A stretch of 64,000 nt of DNA from Bifidobacterium pseudocatenulatum DSM 20438 = JCM 1200 = LMG 10505 (lineage in GTDB: Bacteria; Actinomycetota; Actinomycetes; Actinomycetales; Bifidobacteriaceae): positions 1,426,001-1,490,000 of the forward strand of contig NZ_AP012330.1 of assembly GCF_001025215.1 (NCBI RefSeq), written 5' to 3'. Numbering within the stretch: position 1 is the stretch's first letter; each line of letters opens with the position of its first letter. This document shows positions 1 through 11,248 of this stretch, in pieces. The notes below the pieces were generated by a model that was not told where the DNA came from, searched no databases, and worked only from the letters and a program-made list of their open reading frames with translations. Made by a program: the position numbers and the translations under genes.

Positions 1-461
1 CGAGATCCGATAATGGCGGACGGAACGATTGGGCATCCGGTTTCAAAAGCAAGTCGCGCAGCTCCGGTATGACCTTTATAGAGGCGACCGTCAGGGCTAC
101 GCGTGCCCTCAATATGAATGCCGAACAGGTGGCCGTCTTCGAGGATTTCACGCGCGTGGTTCAATGCGCCAAGCGATTTCGACCCACCGGAACGATCCAC
201 GGGGAACACGCCAACCGAAGTGAACCACCACTTCTTGAACTTGCCTTTGATGCCCTTGCCTTCGAAATACTCGGCTTTGCCCATGAAATGAATCATGCGC
301 GGACAAGTCAGCGGCAACAGCGCGTCATCGATGACGGCAAGATGATTGGCTGCGATAATGGCACCGCCTTCGCGCGGAATGTTTTCAAGTCCCTTGGCAG
401 TCGGTCCCATGCGGTGGATGGCGATCGGTCCTAGGCCTTTGACGAAAAACCAGTAGAGCAT
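1..461 (-). CDS. 1-acyl-sn-glycerol-3-phosphate acyltransferase (PlsC family), 3' end cut by window edge
   Basis: Read on the minus strand from an ATG at 461, about 9 bases after a GGAGG ribosome site at 472-476. The protein begins MLYWFFVKGLGPIAIHRMG and runs out of the window after about 153 residues. The PlsC/LPLAT acyltransferase motifs are visible: NHLAVIDD gives the HX4D catalytic pair, and EGTRSPDGRLYKG is the glycerol-phosphate binding block. Known family role: transfer of an acyl chain to lysophosphatidic acid at the inner face of the membrane, the second step of phospholipid synthesis. It is divergent from the small membrane protein gene that follows. The family call is secure; the exact acyl acceptor is not. 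Confidence 0.88.
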   Translation of the reverse strand, partial: MLYWFFVKGLGPIAIHRMGPTAKGLENIPREGGAIIAANHLAVIDDALLPLTCPRMIHFMGKAEYFEGKGIKGKFKKWWFTSVGVFPVDRSGGSKSLGALNHAREILEDGHLFGIHIEGTRSPDGRLYKGHTGAARLAFETGCPIVPSAIIGS

Positions 462-512
462 TTTTCACGATCCTCCTAGCGGATGGCCATCCGCTTGATT
501 ACAGTTATCAGT

Positions 513-1085
513 ATGACTGACCTCAACAATAGCAATGCCGATGAAGAACGCCCAAATGCCGCGCCGAATGGTGGCGAAGGGGCTTCTTCAAATGCGGACG
601 ATTTGGATGCCGCATGGGCTGAATTCGCAAGTTCGCATGCCGACGATTTGCAGGCCGTGGAGCATTCTCGTAGCGCGAAACGTTTTGAAAAGCATGCGCA
701 GCGCCGTGAGAAGGAGGCGTTGCTTTCGATTCAGGATTTGGATCAGGGCACGTTCACTGATGACACTCCGCAAGGTCGTGGACCGCGCGATTTCACTGGT
801 TCCAGCTGGTTGGACACCGATAGTGTAATGGATCGTTACGGTGATGATTTCACTCCTCCGAATCCCTCCATCGGTCATGTCAAGATATCGAAGTTGGTGT
901 TTTGGGTGCTTTTGATCGCTGGTGTCGCCGGTATCATCGCATCTGCATTCATGCCTGCTTTGGCTGGGATTTTGGGATCGATTTTCGGTGTGTGCACGTT
1001 GATTGGCGCTGCTGGATTGATCGTACAGCACAAGGGACATACACAAACCCGCCGCGATGTTTTCGATGATGGAGCTCGCGTATAG
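513..1085 (+). CDS. Hypothetical membrane protein with acidic N-terminus and two TM segments
   Basis: A 190-residue protein if the ATG at 513 (MTDLNNSNADEERPN) is used; an in-frame ATG at 483 would add 10 residues. Neither start has a good ribosome site, so a leaderless or near-leaderless message is possible. The first ~120 residues are hydrophilic and Asp/Ala rich. They are followed by two hydrophobic stretches (around FWVLLIAGVAGIIASAF and LGSIFGVCTLIGAAGLIV) and a short basic tail, so the long N-terminus is probably cytoplasmic. I recognise no catalytic motif and assign no function. It converges on trpD across a bidirectional hairpin. Confidence 0.7.
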   Translation: MTDLNNSNADEERPNAAPNGGEGASSNADDLDAAWAEFASSHADDLQAVEHSRSAKRFEKHAQRREKEALLSIQDLDQGTFTDDTPQGRGPRDFTGSSWLDTDSVMDRYGDDFTPPNPSIGHVKISKLVFWVLLIAGVAGIIASAFMPALAGILGSIFGVCTLIGAAGLIVQHKGHTQTRRDVFDDGARV

Positions 1086-1153
1086 CAACATATGGAGAAG
1101 ACTGCATCAGCTACGTCTTTTGTGCTCTTCTCTGTGATATTTGTCGCTGCGAT

Positions 1154-1207
1154 ACGTATAAGGCGTGTCTCGTCGTTGAGTGTTTTGACGAGACACGCCT
1201 TATACGT
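1154..1207. terminator. Bidirectional hairpin between convergent genes
   Basis: Two perfect 21-base arms (1154-1174 and 1187-1207) around a 12-base loop containing TTTT. The hairpin lies between the stops of the 513-1085 gene and trpD, which converge here. This fits a bidirectional transcription terminator, although neither side has a long T run. Confidence 0.75.
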
Positions 1208-1234
1208 TCTTATGATCTGCTATTTCGCCGAATA

Positions 1235-2287
1235 TCAAGCTTTCTTGGACTGGGCGGCGGTGATCCACTGGTCAAGCAGTGCCGAGGCCTTGCCTGAATC
1301 AACGGTTTCTTCGGCAATGGCATAGGCCGCTTTGAATCGTTCAGTCAGGCTGGCATCAGCTGGCACCTGATGGCCGTCCGCAACAATCGCGGATGCCGCG
1401 TTGAGCAGGGCGGTAGTGCGGAAAGGAACGTCCTTGCCTGCAAGGAAGTCACGGAACAGCTGAGCGTTGAGCTCCGGCTCTCCACCCTTTAAGTCAGCCA
1501 CCGTCACCTTGTCGAGACCAAGCTCCACAGTCGGATCGAATTCACTCTCAGTGACTTTGCCGTTGCTGAACTCCCAGATGGACACCGGACCAGTCGGAGC
1601 CATTTCGTCAAGTCCCTCGCTTGACGTGTACACCATGCCGGTCTGTCCATTAGCCGCATATACCGCAGCCATGATCGGGCTCATTGCGCGATTGGCACAG
1701 CCCACCGCCATGTGCTTCGGCGAGGCCGGATTGGTCAGAGGTCCAAGAACGTTGAATACGCATGGCATGCCGAGCGCCGCACGGACAGGTCCCACGAAGC
1801 GCATTGCCGGATGGAATGTGCGTGCGAAAGCGAATGCGATGCCGCATTCGTTGCCGACCTCAGCAACCTGTTCCGGTTCCAGATCGAGCGGCAGTCCCAG
1901 CGCCTCGAAGCAATCGGCAGTGCCGCACTTGGAAGAGGCTGCACGATTGCCGTGCTTCACGACTTTCGCTCCGGCTGCGGCAGCCACCACCGCGCCCATG
2001 GAAGACAGATTCACCGTCGCGGCGCCGTCTCCACCGGTACCGACGATATCGGTGGTCTCACCGTCGATATCAAGTTTGATGGCATGGGAGACCATGGCCT
2101 TGGCCGCTCCACGCACCTCATCCGGAGTCAAGCCAAGCTGCTGCTGGGTTGCCAGAACCGCACCGACGGCCGCCGGATTAGCGTTGCCGTTCATGAGGTC
2201 ATCGACGAACCACTCGGATTCCTCGGCACTCAGATGGTCCCCTCCGACCAGCTTGGTGAGGATCGACTTCCATGTGATTTCAGCCAT
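1235..2287 (-). CDS. trpD: Anthranilate phosphoribosyltransferase
   Basis: A 350-residue protein of normal family length. It joins anthranilate to PRPP in the second committed step of tryptophan synthesis. The phosphoribosyl-binding GTGGDG motif is at residues 83-88 and the anthranilate/PRPP-binding KHGNRAASS at 111-119. The ATG at 2287 is preceded by AAGGAGGGC, a strong ribosome site. No other trp gene is in the window, so it stands as a single gene here, upstream in direction of the convergent hairpin at 1154-1207. The call is secure. Confidence 0.97.
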   Translation of the reverse strand: MAEITWKSILTKLVGGDHLSAEESEWFVDDLMNGNANPAAVGAVLATQQQLGLTPDEVRGAAKAMVSHAIKLDIDGETTDIVGTGGDGAATVNLSSMGAVVAAAAGAKVVKHGNRAASSKCGTADCFEALGLPLDLEPEQVAEVGNECGIAFAFARTFHPAMRFVGPVRAALGMPCVFNVLGPLTNPASPKHMAVGCANRAMSPIMAAVYAANGQTGMVYTSSEGLDEMAPTGPVSIWEFSNGKVTESEFDPTVELGLDKVTVADLKGGEPELNAQLFRDFLAGKDVPFRTTALLNAASAIVADGHQVPADASLTERFKAAYAIAEETVDSGKASALLDQWITAAQSKKA

Positions 2288-2474
2288 GATGCCCTCCTTG
2301 ACGCTTCAGCATGTCACGTTGTTGATACGATATCGCCGCCATTGTAACCGTTCTACATTTCATGGTTTTTCAACGTCCATATCACGAACAGGTAATTGCA
2401 GAAAAGCGCTCATCATAAACAACACAGACATTTTCAATATCTATCTTCCGCATATCGGGCAACGAGCATGAAAC

Positions 2475-2511
2475 AAAAAGGCGGTCTGCGAAAAATCCGC
2501 AAACCGCCTTC
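2475..2511 (-). terminator. Rho-independent terminator after secA
   Basis: On the minus strand, a 13-base stem with one mismatch (AAGGCGGTTTGCG against its partner, 2479-2511) is followed by a T run at 2475-2479. It lies 36 bases past the secA stop, the classic position and form of an intrinsic terminator. Confidence 0.88.
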
Positions 2512-2546
2512 ATTATGCGCGAATCATCAGAGCATCACACGATATG

Positions 2547-5429
<2,883 letters not shown>

Positions 5430-5561
5430 TCCCTTTGTGTATGCGAGTTATCTCATCTGAGATTAGTCGCTGTTTAACGATTTCCGAAAAACACCGTCCA
5501 TTTTACGTAACTTTCAGCTTGTTGCGGCCTTCTTCCATTCGACACACCACCTTCAGACATG

Positions 5562-5596
5562 AAAAAGAGGCCCGCACATACACTGCGCGAGCCCCG
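5562..5596 (-). terminator. Terminator after hpf
   Basis: Read on the minus strand, GGCTCGCGCA pairs with TGTGCGGGCC through two G-U pairs over a short loop, and TCTTTTTC follows at once. It sits 40 bases past the hpf stop, so hpf and secA are probably separate transcription units. Confidence 0.8.
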
Positions 5597-5635
5597 TTCG
5601 GTCAGATTATCTCCCTATCCAACCTGTTGCACGTC

Positions 5636-6295
5636 TTACTTCGCCACATTCTCCGGGGTGTCGATCTCGAAGACGCCATAGCTCCAGCCGTGACGATGGT
5701 AGACGACGGACGGACGACCGGTCTCCTTGTTCACGAACAGGAAGAAGTCATGTCCAATCAGCTCCATCTCATACAGCGCCTCATCGATGGTCATCGGCTC
5801 CGCGATATGCAGCTTGCGACGGATGACAATCGGGGTGTCGCCTACTTGGACTTCGACGGACTCTCCCGGACCCAGCTCAGCGGCGACGGCTTCGGCCGGG
5901 CTGTTATTCGGCACTTCGACCGGCTCCTCAACTTCTGGAGTCGGCTCGACGACACCAAGATCGACCGGGACCGGATCGCTGTAGCCACGACGATGATCCT
6001 TGCGACGATCACGGGTGCGACGCAGACGGAGGGTCAGCTTGTCGAGCGCCATGTCCAGAGCGCTGAACTCGTCGGCGCTGGAAGCCTCGGCGCGCACCAC
6101 GGTACGACCTGCGATGACGGTGATTTCAACGCGCTTGGCGGTGTCGGCCTGACGCGGATTGCCCTCGTGCGACAACACAATCTGAACACGCTGCGCATCC
6201 GGGGCGATAGCGGTCACACGATTCATCTTGCTTTCGACAACGTCACGGAACCTTTGCTTAATCTGCGTATGACGTCCGGTAACGACGATTTCCAT
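5636..6295 (-). CDS. hpf: Ribosome hibernation-promoting factor, long form (HPF/YfiA)
   Basis: A 219-residue protein. The first ~100 residues (MEIVVTGRHTQIKQRFRDVV onward) are the S30AE fold that sits in the decoding and tRNA channel of the 30S subunit. A variable Pro/Glu-rich linker follows. The C-terminal ~60 residues (IVIRRKLHIAEPMTIDEALYE onward, including HDFFLFVNKETG) form the dimerisation domain that joins two ribosomes into an inactive 100S particle. Having both domains makes it the long HPF of Gram-positive bacteria. The location next to secA is common in Gram-positive genomes. Confidence 0.96.
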   Translation of the reverse strand: MEIVVTGRHTQIKQRFRDVVESKMNRVTAIAPDAQRVQIVLSHEGNPRQADTAKRVEITVIAGRTVVRAEASSADEFSALDMALDKLTLRLRRTRDRRKDHRRGYSDPVPVDLGVVEPTPEVEEPVEVPNNSPAEAVAAELGPGESVEVQVGDTPIVIRRKLHIAEPMTIDEALYEMELIGHDFFLFVNKETGRPSVVYHRHGWSYGVFEIDTPENVAK

Positions 6296-6458
6296 GTGGA
6301 CCTCCCTAGACTCAAGCGGTGTTACCCGCTATATACGGACCAAACAGCTGCTTCGCTGTTCGGTAGTCAACATTGTAGCCGCAACATTGTGATTTCACTG
6401 AAAAGTTGACGCAAGAAAAATAAAGTTTTTTTGATTTTCCTTTCGTCCGTTTTTTTGC

Positions 6459-6464
6459 TATCAT
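6459..6464 (+). promoter_or_regulatory. Probable -10 box of rnpB
   Basis: TATCAT lies 9 bases ahead of the predicted 5' end of RNase P RNA, in a T-rich tract. No convincing -35 is visible at the usual spacing. Confidence 0.45.
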
Positions 6465-6473
6465 AGTGCATTT

Positions 6474-6830
6474 GAGACCTCTTGATGGCCGCGACCGATC
6501 CGTCGGTTGAGGAACTTCCGGGCTCCATAGAGCACGATGGCGGATAACGTCCGCCCAGGGCGACCTGAGAGATAGCGCAGCAGAGAACAGACCGCTTATC
6601 GGTTTCGACCGGTAGGTAAGGGTGAAACGGCGGTGTAAGAGACCACCGGGCCACTGGTAACAGTCGGCCGCATGGCAAGCCTCATCGGGAGCAAGGCCAA
6701 GCAGAAGGCGTTTGAGGGCTGCTCGCCCGAAGCCTTCGGGTAGGCTGCTAGAGCCTGACGGCAACGTCAGGTCGAGATGGATGGCCATCCGTGCCTGAGG
6801 CACGACAGAACCCGGGGTATAAGAGGTCTC
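6474..6830 (+). ncRNA. rnpB: RNase P RNA (class A, M1 RNA)
   Basis: The ends pair as helix P1: GAGACCTCTT at the 5' end and AAGAGGTCTC at the 3' end are exact complements. Conserved core blocks are in order: GAGGAACTTCCGGGCTCC near the start, then GATGGCGGATAACGTCCGCC, AGAACAGACCGC, GGTAAGGGTGAAACGG, GTAAGAGACCACCG, and CAGAACCCGGGGTATA near the 3' end. The RNA cleaves the 5' leader from tRNA precursors together with RnpA. At about 357 bases it has normal class A size. It lies on the opposite strand to hpf and recX. Confidence 0.96.
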
Positions 6831-6908
6831 ACTCCTTTATCACACCGACCGATTCCCGTGGCGAAACAGTGTTTGAAAACCGCATAACCACTATGCGAAT
6901 CAGTCGTT

Positions 6909-7589
6909 TCAGACGAACAATTCCTGTGCGATTTTCCGCAGAACTTCAGGATTATGGCCTTTCCGCCCACCAGCACTCCAGAACCGTCTTTTACGCACCT
7001 CGACATCCAATCCAGCAGTTTTTCTTGCTGTCCGACGTCCCAGCTCCCATGCAGCCTCGGCGAACACGCCTTGGGATTCGGCCTCATCGCACACACGTTG
7101 CGCGAGCTGGCGGTCCACACCTTTGCGTTTGAGCTCCATGACCGCTCCCCTATACCCCATCAGTCGTGATGCGCAGTACCGCACCGCGGACTGGGCGTAC
7201 GCCTCGTCGTCGATGAGACGGACCCGAATCAGTCTGACGATCACATCGTCCACCACCTCGGAGGCATACCCCTTGCCGATGAGTCGCTCCCGTATCGCGC
7301 CTGACGGACGCGGCGCCGCATCAAGCAGCCGAAGGGCCGCCTCCCTGCATGCATCCAAATCATTCGGATCGTCAGGAATCCGCGACACGCCGACTGCGAC
7401 ACGCCCTGAGTGTCGTGCGTGTCGCGCACGCCTCGGCGTGTCATTGCCGCCAATGGACGGAGTTCGGTCGTAATCGAATTCGGTTCGACCGGCCTGCGGC
7501 CGACCACCGCAGGAAAGGGCAAGGCCCCCAACCTCGGATGATACCGGCTGGAGGCCCTGCTGTTCAAGAAATCGCTCAGCGCTGATCAT
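6909..7589 (-). CDS. recX: Regulatory protein RecX
   Basis: A 226-residue protein starting 3 bases after the recA stop, so it is almost certainly co-transcribed with recA. The RecX core of three-helix repeats is seen in ALRLLDAAPRPSGAIRERL, VDDVIVRLIRVRLIDDEAYA and YRGAVMELKRKGVDRQLA. The first ~75 residues are poorly conserved and Arg rich, an extension common in actinobacteria. Known role: RecX binds RecA filaments and limits recombinase activity, which is why it is usually coupled to recA. Confidence 0.93.
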   Translation of the reverse strand: MISAERFLEQQGLQPVSSEVGGLALSCGGRPQAGRTEFDYDRTPSIGGNDTPRRARHARHSGRVAVGVSRIPDDPNDLDACREAALRLLDAAPRPSGAIRERLIGKGYASEVVDDVIVRLIRVRLIDDEAYAQSAVRYCASRLMGYRGAVMELKRKGVDRQLAQRVCDEAESQGVFAEAAWELGRRTARKTAGLDVEVRKRRFWSAGGRKGHNPEVLRKIAQELFV

Positions 7590-7592
7590 ACG

Positions 7593-8777
7593 TCACGCCT
7601 TGCCGGCTGACTTGGAAGCCTTTGCCGCGCCTTTGGCTGCTTCCGGCTTGCCAGCATCCGCTTTCGCCTTCTCCTCGCTTGTGGCATTAGACGCAGAAGC
7701 CTCATTACCATCTTCGGCAAATTGGTCGGTGGGCTCAATGAGACCAAACTCGGCCTTCACCTTATTCTCGATCTCTTCGGTAAGCTCCGGATTGTCTTTC
7801 AAGAATTGGCGTACGTTCTCACGGCCTTGACCCAGTTGGTCGCCACCATAGGTGAACCATGATCCGGACTTCTTCACGACATTGACCTGCAACGCCATGT
7901 CAAGTACGGAACCTTCCTTGGAAATGCCCTCGCCGTACAACACGTCGAATTCAGCGGTCTTGAACGGCGGAGCCATCTTGTTCTTGACGACCTTGACCTT
8001 GGTGCGATTGCCTACAGCCTCATCACCATTCTTGATGGTCTGGATACGTCGAATATCCATGCGGACGGACGAGTAGAACTTCAACGCCTTGCCGCCGGTG
8101 GTCGTTTCCGGATTGCCGAAGAACACACCGATCTTCTCTCGAAGCTGGTTGATGAAAATGGCGGTGGTGCCCGCCTGAGCCAAAGCGCCAGTCATCTTAC
8201 GCAATGCCTGGCTCATCAGTCTTGCCTGCAAACCGACATGACTGTCGCCCATTTCACCTTCGATTTCGGCCTTCGGCACCAGTGCAGCCACTGAATCGAT
8301 GACGATCACGTCAAGCGCACCAGAACGAATCAGCATATCCGCGATTTCCAGCGCCTGCTCGCCGTTATCAGGTTGGGAAACAATCAACGAATCAGTATCG
8401 ACGCCGAGCTTGCGCGCATAGACCGGGTCAAGCGCATGTTCCGCATCGATGAACGCGGCGACGCCACCGTTTTTCTGGGCATTGGCCACCACATGCAACG
8501 CCAGTGTGGTCTTGCCGGAGGATTCCGGACCATAAATCTCCACGATACGGCCCTTCGGTAGGCCGCCGATACCCAATGCCATATCCAATGCCAGCGATCC
8601 AGTAGGAATCACCTCGACATCCTGCTCGGGACGATCGCCCAATCGCATGGCCGATCCCTTGCCGAAACTCTTCTCGACCTGCGCGAGCGCCGTATCAAGC
8701 GCAGCCTGACGACGCGGGTCGATGCCGTTCGCGGACTTGTTCTGTGCGGCTCCCTTTGCCGCGCTCGTCTGTGCCAT
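7593..8777 (-). CDS. recA: Recombinase RecA
   Basis: A 394-residue protein. Walker A GPESSGKT is at residues 83-90; the loop motifs [18 protein letters not shown] and the conserved [14 protein letters not shown] follow. It forms filaments on single-stranded DNA, performs strand exchange and triggers LexA self-cleavage. The C-terminal ~60 residues are Ala/Lys/Glu rich and low in complexity, as in other bifidobacteria. The ATG at 8777 has AAAGGAG upstream. An SOS box lies about 214 bases before the start, and recX follows directly. Confidence 0.98.
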   Translation of the reverse strand: MAQTSAAKGAAQNKSANGIDPRRQAALDTALAQVEKSFGKGSAMRLGDRPEQDVEVIPTGSLALDMALGIGGLPKGRIVEIYGPESSGKTTLALHVVANAQKNGGVAAFIDAEHALDPVYARKLGVDTDSLIVSQPDNGEQALEIADMLIRSGALDVIVIDSVAALVPKAEIEGEMGDSHVGLQARLMSQALRKMTGALAQAGTTAIFINQLREKIGVFFGNPETTTGGKALKFYSSVRMDIRRIQTIKNGDEAVGNRTKVKVVKNKMAPPFKTAEFDVLYGEGISKEGSVLDMALQVNVVKKSGSWFTYGGDQLGQGRENVRQFLKDNPELTEEIENKVKAEFGLIEPTDQFAEDGNEASASNATSEEKAKADAGKPEAAKGAAKASKSAGKA

Positions 8778-8990
8778 GACTACTCCTTTTGCTGACTATG
8801 ACGAATGGTGGCTTCACCGTAAGGCCACGGCATTCGTTCCCGCAAATCTAACGGCCGTTGTGGTCGGAGGATATGCGATCTAACGAGTCATAACCAACAT
8901 TTCTTGGAAAATCAACGTTTTCACGCGATCTGAAGAATTTGGAAACAGCCCGTCTAGGTTGTTGTCTGTGGATAACTATATCCCAACATG

Positions 8991-9004
8991 CGAACATCTG
9001 TTCG
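8991..9004 (-). promoter_or_regulatory. LexA (SOS) box upstream of recA
   Basis: CGAACATCTGTTCG is a perfect 14-base palindrome and matches the actinobacterial/Gram-positive LexA consensus CGAAC-N4-GTTCG. Reading toward recA, a possible -10 (TATAGT) follows within 15 bases, so LexA would cover the promoter. The gap of over 200 bases from the box to the recA ATG implies a long leader. Confidence 0.85.
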
Positions 9005-9032
9005 AAGAGGCGTGTTGTGTTCGGAAAACGTC

Positions 9033-9296
9033 TCAGCGCACCGGCATAGGAGGCGCGTTATGGTCCTTGCCCCAACGCTGGGAATCGGGAATGCCCATCT
9101 GGTCGCATAACACATTCCAGACCACTCGCGGCTCCTCACCAGCGCCAAGCGCGTCCACCGCCGTCATGCCGCCAAGACGATCAAGCACCTGGTCATGCGC
9201 CAGCGCTCGACCATAGCTACGACCAAGCACCTCTTCAAGTAACTGCCAAAATTCACGTTCCTGCACGTGCCCCAGTGTACACAGACTTGAATCCAT
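9033..9296 (-). CDS. DUF3046 protein
   Basis: A small protein of 87 residues from the ATG at 9296; a GTG at 9266, just before QEREFWQLL, gives 77 residues and fits the usual family start better. A longer in-frame start at 9326 is unlikely because it lies inside the terminator of the upstream gene. The family pattern is clear: EFWQLLEEVLGRSYGRALAH, then LGGMTAVDALGAGEEPRVVW, then the LCDQMGIP end. The function of DUF3046 is unknown. In actinobacteria it is found next to recA-recX, as here. Confidence 0.87.
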   Translation of the reverse strand: MDSSLCTLGHVQEREFWQLLEEVLGRSYGRALAHDQVLDRLGGMTAVDALGAGEEPRVVWNVLCDQMGIPDSQRWGKDHNAPPMPVR

Positions 9297-9311
9297 GTAC
9301 AGACACGAAAA

Positions 9312-9338
9312 ACGCCCGGCGAACAATCGCCGGGCGTC
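9312..9338 (-). terminator. Hairpin after the ClgR-like gene
   Basis: CGCCCGGCGA and TCGCCGGGCG form a 10-base GC-rich stem with a 4-base loop, 16 bases beyond the stop of the ClgR-like gene, followed on the minus strand by TTTTTCG. It fits an intrinsic terminator that separates the regulator from the DUF3046 gene. Confidence 0.82.
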
Positions 9339-9353
9339 AACCTTACATTCGAA

Positions 9354-9866
9354 TCAGGCAGCCACAGAATCGAGATAGTCAGCCACCATGCGAAGCATCT
9401 GGGCTGTGGACAGCCCCAAGGACTGCGCGATGGACGACAGCAGTTCGGAACTGGCCTCCTTCTGGCCGCGCTCCACTTCGGAAAGGTACCCCAAAGACAC
9501 CCCGGCCTTTTCGCTGACCTCGCGAAGCGTCTTATGATCTCGCGTGCGCAGGTCGCGCAGCACATGGCCTATGGCTTCACGCAGCGAAACCTCCTTAGCC
9601 TCATCGGGCTGTTCCTGAGCGTGCGGCACAGCATGCGTGCGTACCCGATCGGAGTCCTCTTCCTGCCACATTCGCGTCAATGCGGCCTGACGCTCATCCT
9701 TGGCCTTTTTCGCAGCGCGCGCACGAAGCACCTGCTGCTGCGCGAACATCACAGCGCGCCGCTGAGCCGGCGTAAGCTCCCTGACACGAGCTCCGGCAGC
9801 CTGCGCAGTCGCAGGAGCCATAGCCTTGAGTTCCCTCTGCTCTTTGGTGAGTGTCATCATTTCCAT
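9354..9866 (-). CDS. clgR: XRE-family transcriptional regulator, ClgR-like
   Basis: A 170-residue protein. A charged N-terminal ~90 residues precede a C-terminal helix-turn-helix ([20 protein letters not shown], then [20 protein letters not shown]), close to the pattern of ClgR, the activator of clp protease genes in actinobacteria including bifidobacteria. The long N-terminal extension is not part of the HTH and may be a degradation or oligomerisation segment. The neighbours (cinA and pgsA upstream, recA downstream) match the actinobacterial clgR locus. The ClgR assignment rests on the HTH pattern and this context; the operator was not identified. Confidence 0.83.
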   Translation of the reverse strand: MEMMTLTKEQRELKAMAPATAQAAGARVRELTPAQRRAVMFAQQQVLRARAAKKAKDERQAALTRMWQEEDSDRVRTHAVPHAQEQPDEAKEVSLREAIGHVLRDLRTRDHKTLREVSEKAGVSLGYLSEVERGQKEASSELLSSIAQSLGLSTAQMLRMVADYLDSVAA

Positions 9867-9926
9867 TCATCAGCCCCTTTTTCGTGCGTACGTCTGTCCA
9901 CTATGGTCAACACTCATCTTTGTGGA

Positions 9927-10493
9927 TTATTCCTGTGAATCCGCTGAAAGCTCCCTCAGCTTTTGCAGAATACAATGCACGACGCCGCGTCGCACGCTCT
10001 CCCTATCTCCCTGCAGGCGAAGCTCAAAAGCCTCCGTTCGCCGAGAGCGAACACCTCCGAACCCCTCCGGCAGGGAACAACCGACATATGCAAGACCTGC
10101 CGGTTTATTTCCATCAGGTCCAGGCCCCGCCACTCCCGTGGTCGACAATCCAATAACGCAGTCGCCATCCCCCTGCTGCCGATACAGCCTCGCCGTTCCG
10201 GCAGCCATCTGGCGGGCCACTTCAGGATGGACAGCCCCCTCGCTGCGCAGCAGTTCCGCATCTACGCCAAGAATCGAGGCCTTGGCACGAATGTCATACG
10301 TCACCGCGGAACCGAGAAAAACCTTCGACGCTCCCGGCACGCGCACGAAAGCGTCGGCCAACAGGCCTCCCGTCAACGATTCGGCGGCTGCGATCTTGAA
10401 ATGGTTGGTTTCGCAATATGCAAGAACGGCCGCAGCCAATTCATCGCATTGCGATTGGTTGGCGGCAGCCGTCTGGTTCATAGATTCAGTCAT
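9927..10493 (-). CDS. cinA: CinA C-terminal domain protein (nicotinamide-nucleotide amidase type)
   Basis: Starting at the ATG at 10493 gives 188 residues. Upstream in-frame codons lie inside pgsA and are unlikely. Motifs of the CinA C-terminal domain are present: KIAAAESLTGGLLADAF, VFLGSAVTYDIRAKASILGV, then GLSTTGVAGPGPDGNKPAGL. Known members deamidate nicotinamide mononucleotide to recycle the pyridine ring. Only the C-terminal domain exists here, the short YgaD/PncC type, with no N-terminal molybdopterin-binding domain. It starts 7 bases after pgsA, so the two are co-transcribed. Confidence 0.92.
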   Translation of the reverse strand: MTESMNQTAAANQSQCDELAAAVLAYCETNHFKIAAAESLTGGLLADAFVRVPGASKVFLGSAVTYDIRAKASILGVDAELLRSEGAVHPEVARQMAAGTARLYRQQGDGDCVIGLSTTGVAGPGPDGNKPAGLAYVGCSLPEGFGGVRSRRTEAFELRLQGDRESVRRGVVHCILQKLRELSADSQE

Positions 10494-10500
10494 GAATGCC

Positions 10501-11190
10501 TTACTTGGTTTCTTTTCCGGACTTGCCCGCGGACTTCTTACGGCCGCCGAACGTATTGACCAGATACTCGCCACCGGAATACAGGCAGAGAATCAGCGCA
10601 AAATAAATCAGCGCATACGTGATGGTGTAGTAGACGGTCATCCACATCGGGGTGTCGTTGACCCCTTCCGGCGCCAAGCTCCACATAGGCAGCATGAGCA
10701 TGGCCAGACCAATGCACTGGCAGAGCGTCTTGTATTTGCCTGCCTGGGATGCGGCGATGACCTTGCCGCCCGTGTCGATCACAAAGAAGCGCATGACGGT
10801 GATGCCGATCTCACGAATCAGGAACAGGGCGGTCACGACCCATCCCAGCACCGGATTGCCAAATTCGTTGAAGATGGCGGCAACGATCAGTGTGCCGCAG
10901 GTGAGCAGCTTGTCGGCGATCGGGTCCATCAGCTTGCCAAGTTCAGTGACTTGGTTGTATTTGCGGGCCATCCAACCGTCAAGCTTATCGGTGCATGCCG
11001 CGATGATGAAGATGACAGCGGCAACCCAACGCATGGTGACGTTGTCCACGCCCCACGCGCCGGCTTTGGCGTACAGCGCCAAAAACACGATGACCAAAAT
11101 GATACGAGAGAAGGTGACAAGGTTCGGCGGCACGTTCCAGCCGTCAAGCAACGATGATTTGCGTTCTTCTTGCTTTTCCATACCGTTCAC
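10501..11190 (-). CDS. pgsA: CDP-diacylglycerol-glycerol-3-phosphate 3-phosphatidyltransferase
   Basis: A 229-residue membrane enzyme from a GTG at 11190 (AGGG just upstream); an ATG at 11181 is an alternative. The CDP-alcohol phosphatidyltransferase signature is complete: D68, D71-G72, A75-R76, G85, D89 and D93. It makes phosphatidylglycerol phosphate from CDP-diacylglycerol and glycerol-3-phosphate. Four or more TM segments are visible around it. The tail is Lys rich. It precedes cinA and lies downstream of ftsK, as in other actinobacteria. Confidence 0.93.
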   Translation of the reverse strand: MNGMEKQEERKSSLLDGWNVPPNLVTFSRIILVIVFLALYAKAGAWGVDNVTMRWVAAVIFIIAACTDKLDGWMARKYNQVTELGKLMDPIADKLLTCGTLIVAAIFNEFGNPVLGWVVTALFLIREIGITVMRFFVIDTGGKVIAASQAGKYKTLCQCIGLAMLMLPMWSLAPEGVNDTPMWMTVYYTITYALIYFALILCLYSGGEYLVNTFGGRKKSAGKSGKETK

Positions 11191-11248
11191 GTTACCCTGA
11201 CACTTCTACTTGCTTACCAATTTGCGTTTCATACGGAGCGTTCCCCAG

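Noticed and set aside
6312..6803. Open frames across 6312-6803 on the minus strand
   Set aside because: They overlap the RNase P RNA, whose paired ends and core blocks explain the region fully.
9297..9326. Longer start of the DUF3046 gene
   Set aside because: It would begin inside the terminator hairpin of the previous gene and adds residues absent from the family.
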